From an uncultured Thermoguttaceae bacterium (lineage in GTDB: Bacteria > Planctomycetota > Planctomycetia > Pirellulales > Thermoguttaceae), in contig CALFBP010000014.1 in assembly GCA_937951625.1 (NCBI GenBank), forward strand, positions 36,222 to 100,221: DNA of 64,000 nt, written 5' to 3'. Made by a program: the position numbers and the translations under genes. Shown here in pieces: positions 44,315-53,679 of the stretch. The notes under the pieces were generated by a model. It did no database searches and was not told where the DNA came from. It saw only the letters and a program-made list of their open reading frames with translations. Positions within the stretch are counted from its first letter, which is position 1. Each line of letters opens with the position of its first letter.

Positions 44315-46078
44315 TCAACGCTTGCCGCTCGCCACGTCGTAGCTGGTCATCGGCACCTGATAGTAGCCCATCGCCGCCGCGGCCACGTCGATGCGGTAGA
44401 TGGGGTCTTGCATCAGGCAGACGCGCCGATCCTCGGCGGGAATGGTCGTGGTGTAAATCCGAAGCTCGCCCGGCACGCTGGTGATGATCTCTTCCCGCCA
44501 GTCGCCCAGGATGTCGGCCACGGCCACCAGCGAGCCTTCGATCTTGGCGATGGGCTCGCTGGCGCCGTAATTCGTAATCCGCGAGCCGAGGACCAACTCG
44601 CGCTGCCGATCCGCATCCCAATAGGCCGAGCGCGGCGCTAACCCGCCGATGTCCTGCGTGCCGATCAGCTTGCCTTGCGCACTGCGGAGCCAACGTTTGT
44701 CCTTGAAATCGCGTTCGCCGCTGTAGCACTCGCTGCCGGGATGGGCTGGGTCGATGTCCGAGCAAAGCCCCGAGGAGTGGATATGGATCGTCGGTTCCTC
44801 ATGACCCCAGAGAATCTTGCCGGTCCGCGCATCGACCAGGCACATGGAGTTGCGCTGGTTGCGTGTCTCGATACCGAAATAGATTTGCAGGCCCGGCCGA
44901 TCGGGATCGATCTTGCCGAGATAGAAATGGTCGGGATGGCCCAGGCCCGTGCTCCACAAGGCCGTTCCGTCGTCGTCGATCATCGCCGAGCCGATCGCCA
45001 CTTCGTCTCGGCCATCGCCATCGACGTCGGCGGCGTGCATCCAATGGGCGCCTTGACCGCGATAGGCACGCGACTCGTTGCGGTTGTCCCACCGCCACAA
45101 TTCCCGCAGCTTGCCGCCATGGAACTCGTAGGCCACGAGGATGATCGTCGTATAGGTCCCGCGCTGCATCAATAAGCAGGGCGTTTTGCCGTCCAGATAG
45201 GCCACGCAGAGTTGATTGCGCGAGGCGTAGTTGTACGAGCCGAACGGCTCGCGGGAAATCCAATCGGTGCGTGCGAGGGGCTTGCCGGTCAGCCCGTCGA
45301 GAATGGTCAAGTATTCTGGTCCCTTCTGGACGCGGCCGTCCGGGTCGCGGGGGTCTCCCTCGCCGGTCTTCACGGCCACTTCCGCACGACCGTCCCCGTC
45401 GAAATCGTAAACCAGGTAGGGCGAGTACCAGATGCCGCGCTCGATCGCCCAGCCCAGGTCGTACCGCCAAAGGAACTTGCCGTCGTGCCGATAGGCCTCC
45501 AGCTTGTACGTGTCCGGACTCCGCTTCCAGTATTTCTCGTAGGGATCGATGTTGTCCTGCGGCGTCTTCACGACGAAGTCGTATCGTCCGTCGCCATCCA
45601 GGTCGGCGATGCCTACCTTTTGTATTGTGGCGTCCTTGTTCTGCAAAGGAATCTTCACGAAAGAGGCCGGGCCCGGGGAAATCACAGCCAAGGCTTCCGG
45701 CGACAGCGGCCCCTCCTGGTCGCCGTCGACCAGCCGGACCGAATAGGCCACGCAATGGCCCCCGGGAGCGGTCGAATCGACGAAATCGGTCGTCTTGCGG
45801 ATCGGCTCGGGATGGACTTTTTCGAACGGGCCGTTGCCGATGCGTCGATAGACGTTGAAGCCTGCCTGGGGCGGATCGCTGTCCAGAAGCCGCCAACTGA
45901 CGTAAACCGTGGTCGGAGACGTGCGGATGGCCACCAGGCCGCGATCCAACTTCTCGCGGACTCGGCTGGTCGCATAGCCCTCGACCTTCACCCCCGTTGC
46001 CTTCTCCACCTTCCCTTTTTCGGCCGCGGCAGCCGGCAGGACCATGGCGCACGTGAGAAACACTGTTGTCATTCGCAT
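44315..46078 (-). CDS. Secreted rhamnogalacturonan lyase, PL11-like
   Basis: A 587-residue protein with a Sec signal (about residues 3-20) and a polysaccharide lyase family 11 layout. Repeated calcium-binding DxDGDGR motifs are visible (GIADLDGDGRYDF, VYDFDGDGRAE, AADVDGDGRDE), as are family segments like NYASRNQLCVAYLDG and AHWMHAADVDGD. PL11 enzymes cleave rhamnogalacturonan I in pectin, which suits a polysaccharide-degrading organism. GAGGG precedes the ATG at 46078. It stands between two plus-strand operons and is expressed alone. The exact product type (endo or exo) cannot be read from sequence. Confidence 0.9.
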   Translation of the reverse strand: MRMTTVFLTCAMVLPAAAAEKGKVEKATGVKVEGYATSRVREKLDRGLVAIRTSPTTVYVSWRLLDSDPPQAGFNVYRRIGNGPFEKVHPEPIRKTTDFVDSTAPGGHCVAYSVRLVDGDQEGPLSPEALAVISPGPASFVKIPLQNKDATIQKVGIADLDGDGRYDFVVKTPQDNIDPYEKYWKRSPDTYKLEAYRHDGKFLWRYDLGWAIERGIWYSPYLVYDFDGDGRAEVAVKTGEGDPRDPDGRVQKGPEYLTILDGLTGKPLARTDWISREPFGSYNYASRNQLCVAYLDGKTPCLLMQRGTYTTIILVAYEFHGGKLRELWRWDNRNESRAYRGQGAHWMHAADVDGDGRDEVAIGSAMIDDDGTALWSTGLGHPDHFYLGKIDPDRPGLQIYFGIETRNQRNSMCLVDARTGKILWGHEEPTIHIHSSGLCSDIDPAHPGSECYSGERDFKDKRWLRSAQGKLIGTQDIGGLAPRSAYWDADRQRELVLGSRITNYGASEPIAKIEGSLVAVADILGDWREEIITSVPGELRIYTTTIPAEDRRVCLMQDPIYRIDVAAAAMGYYQVPMTSYDVASGKR

Positions 46079-46519
46079 CGAATCGCCCTCGCGACTGGGA
46101 ATCCCGCTTCGGAACCAGATCGGTCAAGGAACCAAGTGCTATTCTGGTTGCCGTTCGGACGCAAAAGCAAGGGGCCACACGAGTCTTCGTTGATTTATCG
46201 CCACTCCCTCCAGGCCCGCGAATGGCGCGAACCACCCTCGCCTGAGGGGGCAATACACCTCCCGAGCGGAACGGACGAACTTGCTGGGTTCGAACCGTGA
46301 AGCAACAAGACAAGAGATTTGGGGCCGAGGTCTCACCCAAGCCCCCCAGCACAACACTTTCGAGTTAGTCCGCTCGCTCCCTCAGGCGTTGTTCGTTTGA
46401 GTGGAAAGGCCAAGGGATTTGACATTCGCTCCCGTCCGGGGGAAGATGACCATTACATGGGGCTGTCTCCCCCTCATGGATGCCTCGGGCCGGAACTTCT
46501 CCTCGTCGGGCGGCGTCCA
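46079..46519. other. Divergent intergenic region
   Basis: About 440 bases between the lyase gene and the sigma factor gene. It must carry two promoters, but none could be located reliably. No RNA element was recognised. Confidence 0.4.
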
Positions 46520-47128
46520 ATGTGTAGCCGCGAAGCGACCGTGAACGACGACGCTCAATTGATCGCCGAGACCCTCGACGGCAAGCCTGCGGCGTTTGGA
46601 CAGCTCGTCCAAAAGTATCAGGACCGGCTGTACAACACCGTCGTCCACGTGGTGGGTTCCCCGGAAGACGCCCGCGACATTGTCCAAGAGGCCTTTGTCC
46701 AAGCGTTTGTCAAACTGGAGACGTTCCAGAAGACGAGCGCCTTTTACACGTGGCTGTACCGGATCGCCTTCAACGTGGCGATCAGCCGTGGCCGCAAAAG
46801 GCGACCTACGATCTCCGTGGAACGCGCCCGAGAGACTGGAGGATCCGAGCCTGCCGACCTTGGGGCTGGGCCGAGCGAACTGCTCGAACAACGTGAGCGG
46901 TGCCGTCAGGTCCGCGAGGCCATCGCGGCCCTGCCGGAAGAGCATCGGGCCGTGGTGATCCTGCGGGAGATCGACGGCTGCTGCTATGAGACGATTGCCG
47001 AGATCCTCGATTTGCCGATCGGGACTGTGCGGAGCCGACTGCATCGCGCCCGCCTGCAACTCCGCGAACTGCTCAAGGACCTCTTGAGCGTGGATGATGG
47101 ATTCGATGAAGAACGTGCCGGAAAATGA
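46520..47128 (+). CDS. ECF sigma factor
   Basis: A 202-residue sigma-70 family protein of the ECF type, without region 3. Region 2 contains DRLYNTVVHVVGSPEDARDI and the following QEAFVQAF; region 4 contains the helix-turn-helix core ETIAEILDLPIGTVRSRLHR. It should direct RNA polymerase to a regulon controlled by the protein encoded next. The ATG at 46520 is one possible start; a GTG at 46541 gives the N-terminus usual for related proteins and may be the true one. Its stop overlaps the anti-sigma gene, so the pair is coupled. Confidence 0.92.
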   Translation: MCSREATVNDDAQLIAETLDGKPAAFGQLVQKYQDRLYNTVVHVVGSPEDARDIVQEAFVQAFVKLETFQKTSAFYTWLYRIAFNVAISRGRKRRPTISVERARETGGSEPADLGAGPSELLEQRERCRQVREAIAALPEEHRAVVILREIDGCCYETIAEILDLPIGTVRSRLHRARLQLRELLKDLLSVDDGFDEERAGK

Positions 47129-48815
47129 ACTGTTCAGCGCCTATGTCGACGGCGAGTTGACCGCCGCCGAACAAGCCGAGGTGGAACGGGCGCTTGCCGC
47201 CAGTCCGGAGGCTCGGCGACTCGTCGACGACCTCCGCGCGCTCGGTTCCACGCTCCAGGCTTTGCCGGTGCAGAGGCTCGATCAGGATTTGAGCGGGGAA
47301 ATCCTGCGGGTAGCGGAGCATCGCATGTTGTCCGGCCGGGCCGAATCCCAGGCGGATCTCGGCGAGCCGTTGCCGGAGTCGATCGCTTGGCGGGCGTTCG
47401 TCCGCCGCTGGACTCGCCCCCGCATCTGGCTTTGGCCCGCCCTGGCCGTGGCCGTCAGCCTGTTGCTCGTAGTGCTCCAACCCGAACAAGGTCGGCGCGA
47501 GGTCCCAGCGCCTGGCGAGAAGGTCGTCGCACTGGCCCCGCCCGCCAGGAAAACTTCAGAACCTCCCGCGATCGGCGCCTTGGTCGAGGCGGAGGCAAAG
47601 CCCGAGGCCGAGAAAACGGATCAATCTTTCGCGCGGAGGTTGGAAGATGCGAAAGCAGCCTCGGGCCCCGAAATGCAGGGCCGATCCGCTCCGGTCCCGA
47701 TGCTCAAAGCCCCGGCTGCGCCGGCCGCAGACGCCGCCTCGCCCGCCGAGCCAGCAAAGGCCTTAGCCCCTGAGGCCGTCGCCCCTTCGGCGAAGGCCCC
47801 AGTCGTAGCCGCGATGCCATCTCAGCCCGAAGCGGCGACCTTGGCTGAAAACATGTCCAAAGCCGCGGGCGAGGTGACGATCGTCGTTTGCGACGTGACC
47901 TCCGAGGCCATTCCCTTCGTTGAGCAAGTGCTTGCCAATCGGCAGCTCGCCTTACTCGCAGACTGGGACGATATCGAGACCGACCGGAAGTCAGACTTCC
48001 AAGACGGGATCTTTGTCGGGGCATGGGCGGGAGCCCCGAAACGCGATCCCCAAAAAACTTCGTCCCGCTCAGCCGACAAGATGCTTGCGGGGATCATAAG
48101 TGGAGGAGCTGCGGTAAAGGATGACGAGGGGGTGGTTGCGTTCCACGTCGAGGCCACGCCGGAACAACTCGAAGCCGTGCTGGCCGATCTTCAATCGAGA
48201 CCGGAATTCGTCCGATCCATTGCCCGAAACCAGATCGCCGGGCCCATCGCGGAGGGGGATTTGAAATCTTTACTCCAGTCTGCGGTGGCGTCTGCGGTCA
48301 AACCGACGGGCAAGTCTCCGGCGGCGGAACGTTCCTTGGGGGTGACGCCGAGGCAAGCCAAGGCCGGCGGTTCTGCCGGCTTGGCTCCGCGAAGGATGCT
48401 GAAAGCCCCCCCCCAAGATCGCTCGGCCGACGGGCAAACGGCTGCCTCTCCGGAAACTCGGTTGCCTACGCGCAAAGCGCTGGAGCCAGCGGAAACGGAG
48501 AAGAGGGCGCCGGACCTATCGCCGGCACATCGGCAATCTGAAAAGTCGCCTGAGTCAGGCAAGGCCACGCCATCCGAGCAGCAGACTAAGAGTTTCGGAA
48601 AACCCGAGCTTCATCAAGCCAGACAGCGAGCCGTTGAGAGCAAAGACACCCCTGCGCTAGATGCCGTCGCTGGCGATCAGGCAAGGGGCCTTGTCGTCTT
48701 CGTGTTGCGTTCGGTGGGCAATCCCTCCGAGATTTCGGACCGCGTCAACCCGCCTGAGGCCGCGCCGCCCCATTCTGCCAGCGAAAAAAAAGCCCATCCC
48801 GCCGCCGAAAAATAA
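47094..48815 (+). CDS. Anti-sigma-like membrane protein with long disordered C-terminus
   Basis: A 573-residue protein whose first 50 residues (MMDSMKNVPENELFSAYVDG onward) resemble the anti-sigma N-terminal domain of planctomycete sigma/anti-sigma pairs, although the HxxxCxxC zinc motif is missing. One transmembrane helix (111-128) follows, then more than 400 residues that are Ala/Pro/Lys/Ser rich with short ordered patches (for example SEAIPFVEQVL and ATPEQLEAVLADL). The gene overlaps the sigma factor gene by 35 bases. The extracellular part may sense the envelope, but it has no recognised fold. Alternative start at 47106. Role as anti-sigma is inferred from position and N-terminus. Confidence 0.78.
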   Translation: MMDSMKNVPENELFSAYVDGELTAAEQAEVERALAASPEARRLVDDLRALGSTLQALPVQRLDQDLSGEILRVAEHRMLSGRAESQADLGEPLPESIAWRAFVRRWTRPRIWLWPALAVAVSLLLVVLQPEQGRREVPAPGEKVVALAPPARKTSEPPAIGALVEAEAKPEAEKTDQSFARRLEDAKAASGPEMQGRSAPVPMLKAPAAPAADAASPAEPAKALAPEAVAPSAKAPVVAAMPSQPEAATLAENMSKAAGEVTIVVCDVTSEAIPFVEQVLANRQLALLADWDDIETDRKSDFQDGIFVGAWAGAPKRDPQKTSSRSADKMLAGIISGGAAVKDDEGVVAFHVEATPEQLEAVLADLQSRPEFVRSIARNQIAGPIAEGDLKSLLQSAVASAVKPTGKSPAAERSLGVTPRQAKAGGSAGLAPRRMLKAPPQDRSADGQTAASPETRLPTRKALEPAETEKRAPDLSPAHRQSEKSPESGKATPSEQQTKSFGKPELHQARQRAVESKDTPALDAVAGDQARGLVVFVLRSVGNPSEISDRVNPPEAAPPHSASEKKAHPAAEK

Positions 48816-49003
48816 CTTTTCGTCTCCAGAAAAACGCTTTCTGTCAGGGAAGCAGAATCTCCCTCCGCCCGCATTGCCCCCAAACATCTTATCCTACAAC
48901 CTCTCCTCTCCCGCGAGCGGAAGGGGGGTTGGGAGTGAAGGCAGCTAAAACTAAAACGCAGAGGTTTTTTCCCCTCGTCTAAGATCTTGGGCCCTCACCC
49001 TGA

Positions 49004-49024
49004 CCCTCTCCCAGAGGGAGAGGG
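49004..49024. repeat. Palindromic CCCTCTCCC/GGGAGAGGG repeat
   Basis: CCCTCTCCC (49004-49012) and GGGAGAGGG (49016-49024) form a near-perfect hairpin with a three-base loop. The surrounding GCCCTCACCC ... element is a type of dispersed repeat seen in many bacterial genomes. Confidence 0.6.
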
Positions 49025-49025
49025 G

Positions 49026-49111
49026 ATAGGCTCTTAAGAAGAGAGGGAATAGGCTCTTAAAAAAAGAGAGAGGGGATAGGCTCTTAAAAAGAGAGAGGGA
49101 TAGGCTCTTAA
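49026..49111. repeat. Four-copy tandem repeat
   Basis: ATAGGCTCTTAA occurs four times, starting at 49026, 49049, 49076 and 49100, each separated by an A- and G-rich spacer, giving periods of 23, 27 and 24 bases. The variable A-runs suggest expansion by slippage. Confidence 0.8.
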
Positions 49112-49369
49112 AAAAGGGAGATTTTTTCGCCAAGACGATAGCGACGAAGGCTTGCAGTTCGTGCATATTTGGCCAATAATGCATGTCTTGCGGTCGCTAG
49201 CTTTTGCCACCTACCGCAAAGCCGCTTGCACATGCCTTGCGAGAGAGACCTTTCGCGGTAGGCGGCGGAGCCCGCCAAATTGAAGGCGGAGATTTGAGAC
49301 CAAGGAGTCTCTGGGCACGAGGCAGTTGGCTTGCCCTGAGCCATAATCCACGACGGGAGGAGGAACAGA

Positions 49370-51898
49370 ATGAGCACCACGAAAAATCCGTGCGTTGCGG
49401 TCGCCATGGCAGCAGTTCTGGTCTTGGTTTTCCTCGAAATCTCAAGGACGCAAGGCGCGGAGCGGCAAGCTTCAGAAAAGTCGGGCCAGAGTGCGGCGAA
49501 ATCTTTTCCTGTCGGGGTCTGCCCGCCGTTCCACCTCCGGGATGAGGACGGAAACATCATCAATCCCGTCAAAGACGAAAATGCCGCCAAGCCCTACTCG
49601 CCGAAGAAGACCTGCGGGGCGTGCCACGACTACGACAAGATCACCAAGGGCTTCCACTTCATGCAGGGGATGGGCGAACAGCCGACCGCGGAACAGGTGG
49701 CCCGGTACCTTTGGGCCTCGACCCCAGGCAACTTCGGCGGCAACTGGTGCTCGCCCGCCCCGCTGTACCGCTACTTGTCGCCGAAAAAGAACGAGTCGCC
49801 GGCCACGATCGACATGACGGCCTTCACCTTCTTCACATCGCCCTGCGGGGCCTGCCACCCGGGCGGCGGTTCGGCCGAATATGACCGCGAAGGGAAACGC
49901 TATGATCGCTGGATGAGCGACCCCCAGAGCGGCTTCACCTCCAAAGGAGACAATAACCTGGATGGCGACTACTATCAGGCCCGTTGGTCTGAAACTGGCG
50001 TGCTCGAGGCCGACTGCCTTTTGTGCCACATGCCGGAGTACGACTACGAGCAGCGAAAAAAACAGCTCGGGGCCTGGAATTTCCGCTGGGCCGCGACGGC
50101 CGGAGCGAAGTTCGCCGCGGTCAAAGGCTCGGTTCAGAAAGGCGAACCCGTTGCGGTGGTCTACAACAAGGAACTGTTCAATCCCGACGGGACGATCGAG
50201 CCGCACATCGTGCGCGAACCCCGCAACGAGGCCTGCCTAGGCTGTCACGCCCAGCCCGGCTGGAAGAAACGTGGCGCGAACTTCTCGCCGCGCACGGATG
50301 TTCATCTTCGGGCGGGGCTGAAGTGCGTGGACTGCCACCCGGCGGGCAGCTCCGCCACCGACCCTCGCATCGCTGGCAAAGAGGAACACCAATTCGGCAA
50401 AGGCGACGATCCCGGCGGACTGGTGCGCAACGATCTGGACAACACGATGGTCGCTTGCACCGATTGTCACGATACGGGCCGCTCTGGGGCCCCGATTGCC
50501 CGGCACCCTTGGCTCCCACCGTTGCACCTGGAGGCCATCGCCTGCCAGACCTGCCATATCCCAGAACGACTGGTGATGCCGATCGAGGTCCAAGCATCGG
50601 ACTTATTCAATCCCGCCCCCAAGATCGACCAGCCAGGCAAACGTCTATGGACCTTTTACGGCCCCAATTGGCAGTTCCGAAACCATTACGGCTATCTGCA
50701 CATGATGGGCTACGACGACAAGCCCACCGAGCGATTCCGGCCGAAATTGGTCCGCTACAAGGGCAAGATTTATCCGGTCAACCAGGTCCACAGCGCCTGG
50801 CCGGGCATCGAAATCGAGGGCCAAACCGCCTTGATGCAGCCGCGGATGAGCGACATCGTCAAGATGTGGATGGCTCACCGCAACGACCCGACCAAATACC
50901 CAGAGCTGGCGAAGATCGTCGATGATAACGGCGACAACGTGCCCGAGGTCAACCGGCCCGAGGAAATCGACGCCTTGATTCGCTCGATCACGCAGATGCT
51001 CAACGATATTAAGTACCCGATGGAAAACAAGCGCGTCGTGTGGGTGATGGATGATCGGGTCTATCGGTCGGGAACGGAGTATCGCGTTGTTGAAAAAAAG
51101 GAGTGGGAGGCCTCGCCCTTCGCCAATGTGCATAAGTATAGTCACGACATTTTCCCCGCCAAAGCGGCGCTTGGCTCGGGTGGCTGCACCGACTGCCACA
51201 GTCCCCAGGCGGAATTCTTCTACGCGCCCGCCTTGGTTCACCTCTTCGATGAGTCGGGAAAACCCGTGACCGAACCTCAATACGTGCGACTCGGCCTGAA
51301 CCCTGCCACCGTGCAACTGACGGTATGGTGCCAAGCGTACCTCAAGCCGTGGATGTACAGTCTGGTCTTGTTCTTCCCCTGCGCGGTGATCGCAATGGCA
51401 GGCGGATCCGCAGTGCAATGGGTCTTCGGTAAACGCCGCCCGCCGATGGTTGTCCAGTTGATCCCGCTGGTGATTGCTCTCGCTGCGGTCGTGGGTGTGG
51501 TGATGCTCCTCTATCAGCCTGCGCTCCTGGAGTACATGCTCCCGTCCCGCATGTGGCTGGACGCCAACCACTTCCTCTTGGCGGCGGGTGTCATGCTGAT
51601 CGGCCTGATCGCGCTATTGTGGGAGCTGCGGCAGTGGATCGGGGACGATGGCCGGCGGCGGTCGGCCCTCGGCATCCTCGTGGCCTTGATCGAGGCCCTG
51701 AGTTTGGCGGTCGCCATCGTGGCCGGAGTCTTGATCTTCCTCAAGATTCCTACGCTCGATGCGGCGACCCGGGCCTCGTACACGGTCTTCGACGCGGCCA
51801 TTACCGTCCTCCTTGCGGCCGCCATCGTTACCGTGTTGCGAGGCTTCTTCCAGCAGTTCCGAAACCGCGGCGAACCCCTTCACGCGGACGCCCCGTAA
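49370..51898 (+). CDS. Octahaem cytochrome c with C-terminal membrane domain
   Basis: An 842-residue protein with GGAGGAGG before the ATG. A signal peptide (residues 8-30) is followed by a soluble domain holding eight CxxCH haem sites at about residues 82, 159, 216, 289, 319, 363, 392 and 606. The last 180 residues contain four or five membrane helices, starting at about 663. The N-terminal strand after the signal contains the family-like segment GVCPPFHLRDEDGNIIN. It should carry electrons outside the cytoplasmic membrane and could exchange them with the quinone pool through its membrane part. Long spacing between haem 7 and haem 8 leaves a 200-residue haem-free domain. No catalytic residue is assigned. 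It is followed by a porin gene. Confidence 0.9.
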   Translation: MSTTKNPCVAVAMAAVLVLVFLEISRTQGAERQASEKSGQSAAKSFPVGVCPPFHLRDEDGNIINPVKDENAAKPYSPKKTCGACHDYDKITKGFHFMQGMGEQPTAEQVARYLWASTPGNFGGNWCSPAPLYRYLSPKKNESPATIDMTAFTFFTSPCGACHPGGGSAEYDREGKRYDRWMSDPQSGFTSKGDNNLDGDYYQARWSETGVLEADCLLCHMPEYDYEQRKKQLGAWNFRWAATAGAKFAAVKGSVQKGEPVAVVYNKELFNPDGTIEPHIVREPRNEACLGCHAQPGWKKRGANFSPRTDVHLRAGLKCVDCHPAGSSATDPRIAGKEEHQFGKGDDPGGLVRNDLDNTMVACTDCHDTGRSGAPIARHPWLPPLHLEAIACQTCHIPERLVMPIEVQASDLFNPAPKIDQPGKRLWTFYGPNWQFRNHYGYLHMMGYDDKPTERFRPKLVRYKGKIYPVNQVHSAWPGIEIEGQTALMQPRMSDIVKMWMAHRNDPTKYPELAKIVDDNGDNVPEVNRPEEIDALIRSITQMLNDIKYPMENKRVVWVMDDRVYRSGTEYRVVEKKEWEASPFANVHKYSHDIFPAKAALGSGGCTDCHSPQAEFFYAPALVHLFDESGKPVTEPQYVRLGLNPATVQLTVWCQAYLKPWMYSLVLFFPCAVIAMAGGSAVQWVFGKRRPPMVVQLIPLVIALAAVVGVVMLLYQPALLEYMLPSRMWLDANHFLLAAGVMLIGLIALLWELRQWIGDDGRRRSALGILVALIEALSLAVAIVAGVLIFLKIPTLDAATRASYTVFDAAITVLLAAAIVTVLRGFFQQFRNRGEPLHADAP

Positions 51899-52100
51899 CA
51901 GATCGCCTGGAAGTCAGTCTTGGTAAACAGGTCGGTTTTGTGAAGAAACGGGTTCCAAGCAAACTCGCCGGGTTGGGACGATTCGCATCGATGGATGAAC
52001 GGGGATGAACGGGCAAACTTCAGGCGGGGTTGACCCACTTTAGTAAGCCGCTTATGATTCGCCCCCCTGTAAAGTCTTTCTCTCCCTGCTCGGCAGCACG

Positions 52101-53576
52101 ATGCGCGAACCCCGTCGAAGCCGATGTCGGTCCGTTCGCCCACCAATTCAGGGGGCATGGCGTCTGGTTTTTTCCGCGTTGGCCCTCGGAGTAACGTTAT
52201 CACTTTCAGGTCGCGTTTCTGCGGGAGACCTGTTTTTCGCATCGTCCGGTGAGTCGTGGGAGGCTTCAGAAGACGAGCAAGTCTCGGTTGCTCCGCGAAC
52301 CATGGCGGAAACCACTCCGTTGCTGGCCGCGGAAAACCCGCTTGGCGCGGACACCGCGGCGGCGTCGCCCGATTTCAGCCGCCGGCTGGCCGATCTAGAG
52401 AAGACCTTGCGGCAGCTTGAGGCCCGGGAGGAAGCGGCGCGAAAAAGCGCCTCGCAAAAAATGTCGATCAACTTCCGTGGCCAGTTGTTGTTCGACGGCG
52501 CTACCTTCAGCCAAGACGCAGTGGACAAGCAGCGGCGTAACGAGCAGAACGGCTTGAGTTCTCGCGTCGCCCGGTTGATCATCGAGGGCACGGGCGCCGA
52601 TATCATGAGCTACAAAGTGGAGTTGGAGGTGGCGCGGCTGTACATCGAGGACCTGTGGCTCGGGATCAGCGAGTTGCCCCACTTGGGCAACCTGCGGATC
52701 GGGCACATGAAGGAACCGTTTAGCTTGGAGCAGATCCCCAGTCCCAAGTACAACACCTTCATGGAACGCTCGGTGGCCGAGGCCCTCCACATACCGCCTC
52801 GGCGGGTCGGGATTATGGCCTTCGACACCGCCGCCGAGGAGCGCATCACATGGGCCATCGGGCTGTTCTCTGACGCCCCGGGCACGAACTTCATTCAGGA
52901 CGACGATTTTGGCGGCGCCGTGACCATGCGCGGCACCTGGACGCCCTGGTACGACGAGGCCACCCAGGGACGAGGCGTGCTGCACACGGGCATCGCTTAC
53001 AGCCATCGCGAGTGTTTCCGTAGCACCGCCCGTTTTCGAACTAAGCCGGAATCCTTCTTGGCGTCCAACGTCATCGACACGGGAAACATCCCCGCCGACA
53101 CCGTAGACCTGCTCGGCACCGAATTGGCCGTGGTCTACGGACCTTTCTCGGCGCAGTCGGAATACATCGTCGGGTTCATCGATCCCATCGGAATGCCCGC
53201 AGCCTCGGTCCACGGGACCTACGTCCTGTTCAGCTATTTCTTGACCGGCGAGAGCCGAAACTACCTAAAATCTCAAGCCATTTTCGGTCAAGTCAAACCT
53301 TTCGAAAACTTCTTCCGCGTCCGCACGGAAGACGGCAGCACGCAAACCGGCAAAGGGGCCTGGGAATTGAGGTACCGCTACTCGTATCTCGACGCCTTGG
53401 ACGGGGGCCGATTGGTTGGGGGGCGGATCGGCAATCATGCGATGGGCGTCAGTTGGTATTGGAATCCCTTTAGCCGTGTCATGGCGGAATACATCTGCTC
53501 GACCATCACCAAACCCCAAAAACCCTCCGACGGCCACCTGAACATCTTTCAACTTCGGACCCAGATCGAATTTTGA
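52101..53576 (+). CDS. OprO/OprP-like porin
   Basis: A 491-residue outer-membrane protein. It begins with a signal-like hydrophobic segment (about 22-40) and ends in FQLRTQIEF, whose terminal phenylalanine fits insertion into the outer membrane. A short coiled-coil (residues 93-115) precedes alternating beta strands, with segments resembling the phosphate-selective porin O/P family, for example NLRIGHMKEPFSLEQ. It should form a channel for anions or other small solutes. It lies 202 bases after the octahaem cytochrome gene on the same strand, so the two may be linked. The ribosome site of the ATG at 52101 is poor. Confidence 0.85.
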   Translation: MREPRRSRCRSVRPPIQGAWRLVFSALALGVTLSLSGRVSAGDLFFASSGESWEASEDEQVSVAPRTMAETTPLLAAENPLGADTAAASPDFSRRLADLEKTLRQLEAREEAARKSASQKMSINFRGQLLFDGATFSQDAVDKQRRNEQNGLSSRVARLIIEGTGADIMSYKVELEVARLYIEDLWLGISELPHLGNLRIGHMKEPFSLEQIPSPKYNTFMERSVAEALHIPPRRVGIMAFDTAAEERITWAIGLFSDAPGTNFIQDDDFGGAVTMRGTWTPWYDEATQGRGVLHTGIAYSHRECFRSTARFRTKPESFLASNVIDTGNIPADTVDLLGTELAVVYGPFSAQSEYIVGFIDPIGMPAASVHGTYVLFSYFLTGESRNYLKSQAIFGQVKPFENFFRVRTEDGSTQTGKGAWELRYRYSYLDALDGGRLVGGRIGNHAMGVSWYWNPFSRVMAEYICSTITKPQKPSDGHLNIFQLRTQIEF

Positions 53577-53679
53577 CCGCTCAGCGGTTAAAACGTGCTT
53601 CCGCTTGGTCCAGCCCCGACTGGGGCAAGTTCACGACCGCCGTTTCGTCGCGCTCACAACTGCCGCTCGGGCGGCGAGA

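Larger units (their letters stand above)
48816..49369. other. Low-complexity repeat-bearing intergenic region
   Basis: About 550 bases that contain no gene but several purine-rich repeats, annotated separately at 49004-49024 and 49026-49111. The region near 48900-48925 also matches a common bacterial repeat of the CCTCTCCCGCGAGCGG type. The promoter of the cytochrome gene should lie in its right part. Confidence 0.5.

Noticed and set aside
49370..51898. Assignment of the octahaem cytochrome as tetrathionate or hydroxylamine reductase
   Set aside because: Haem count alone fits, but haem spacing and the C-terminal membrane helices differ from what I know of those enzymes, and no catalytic residues could be identified.
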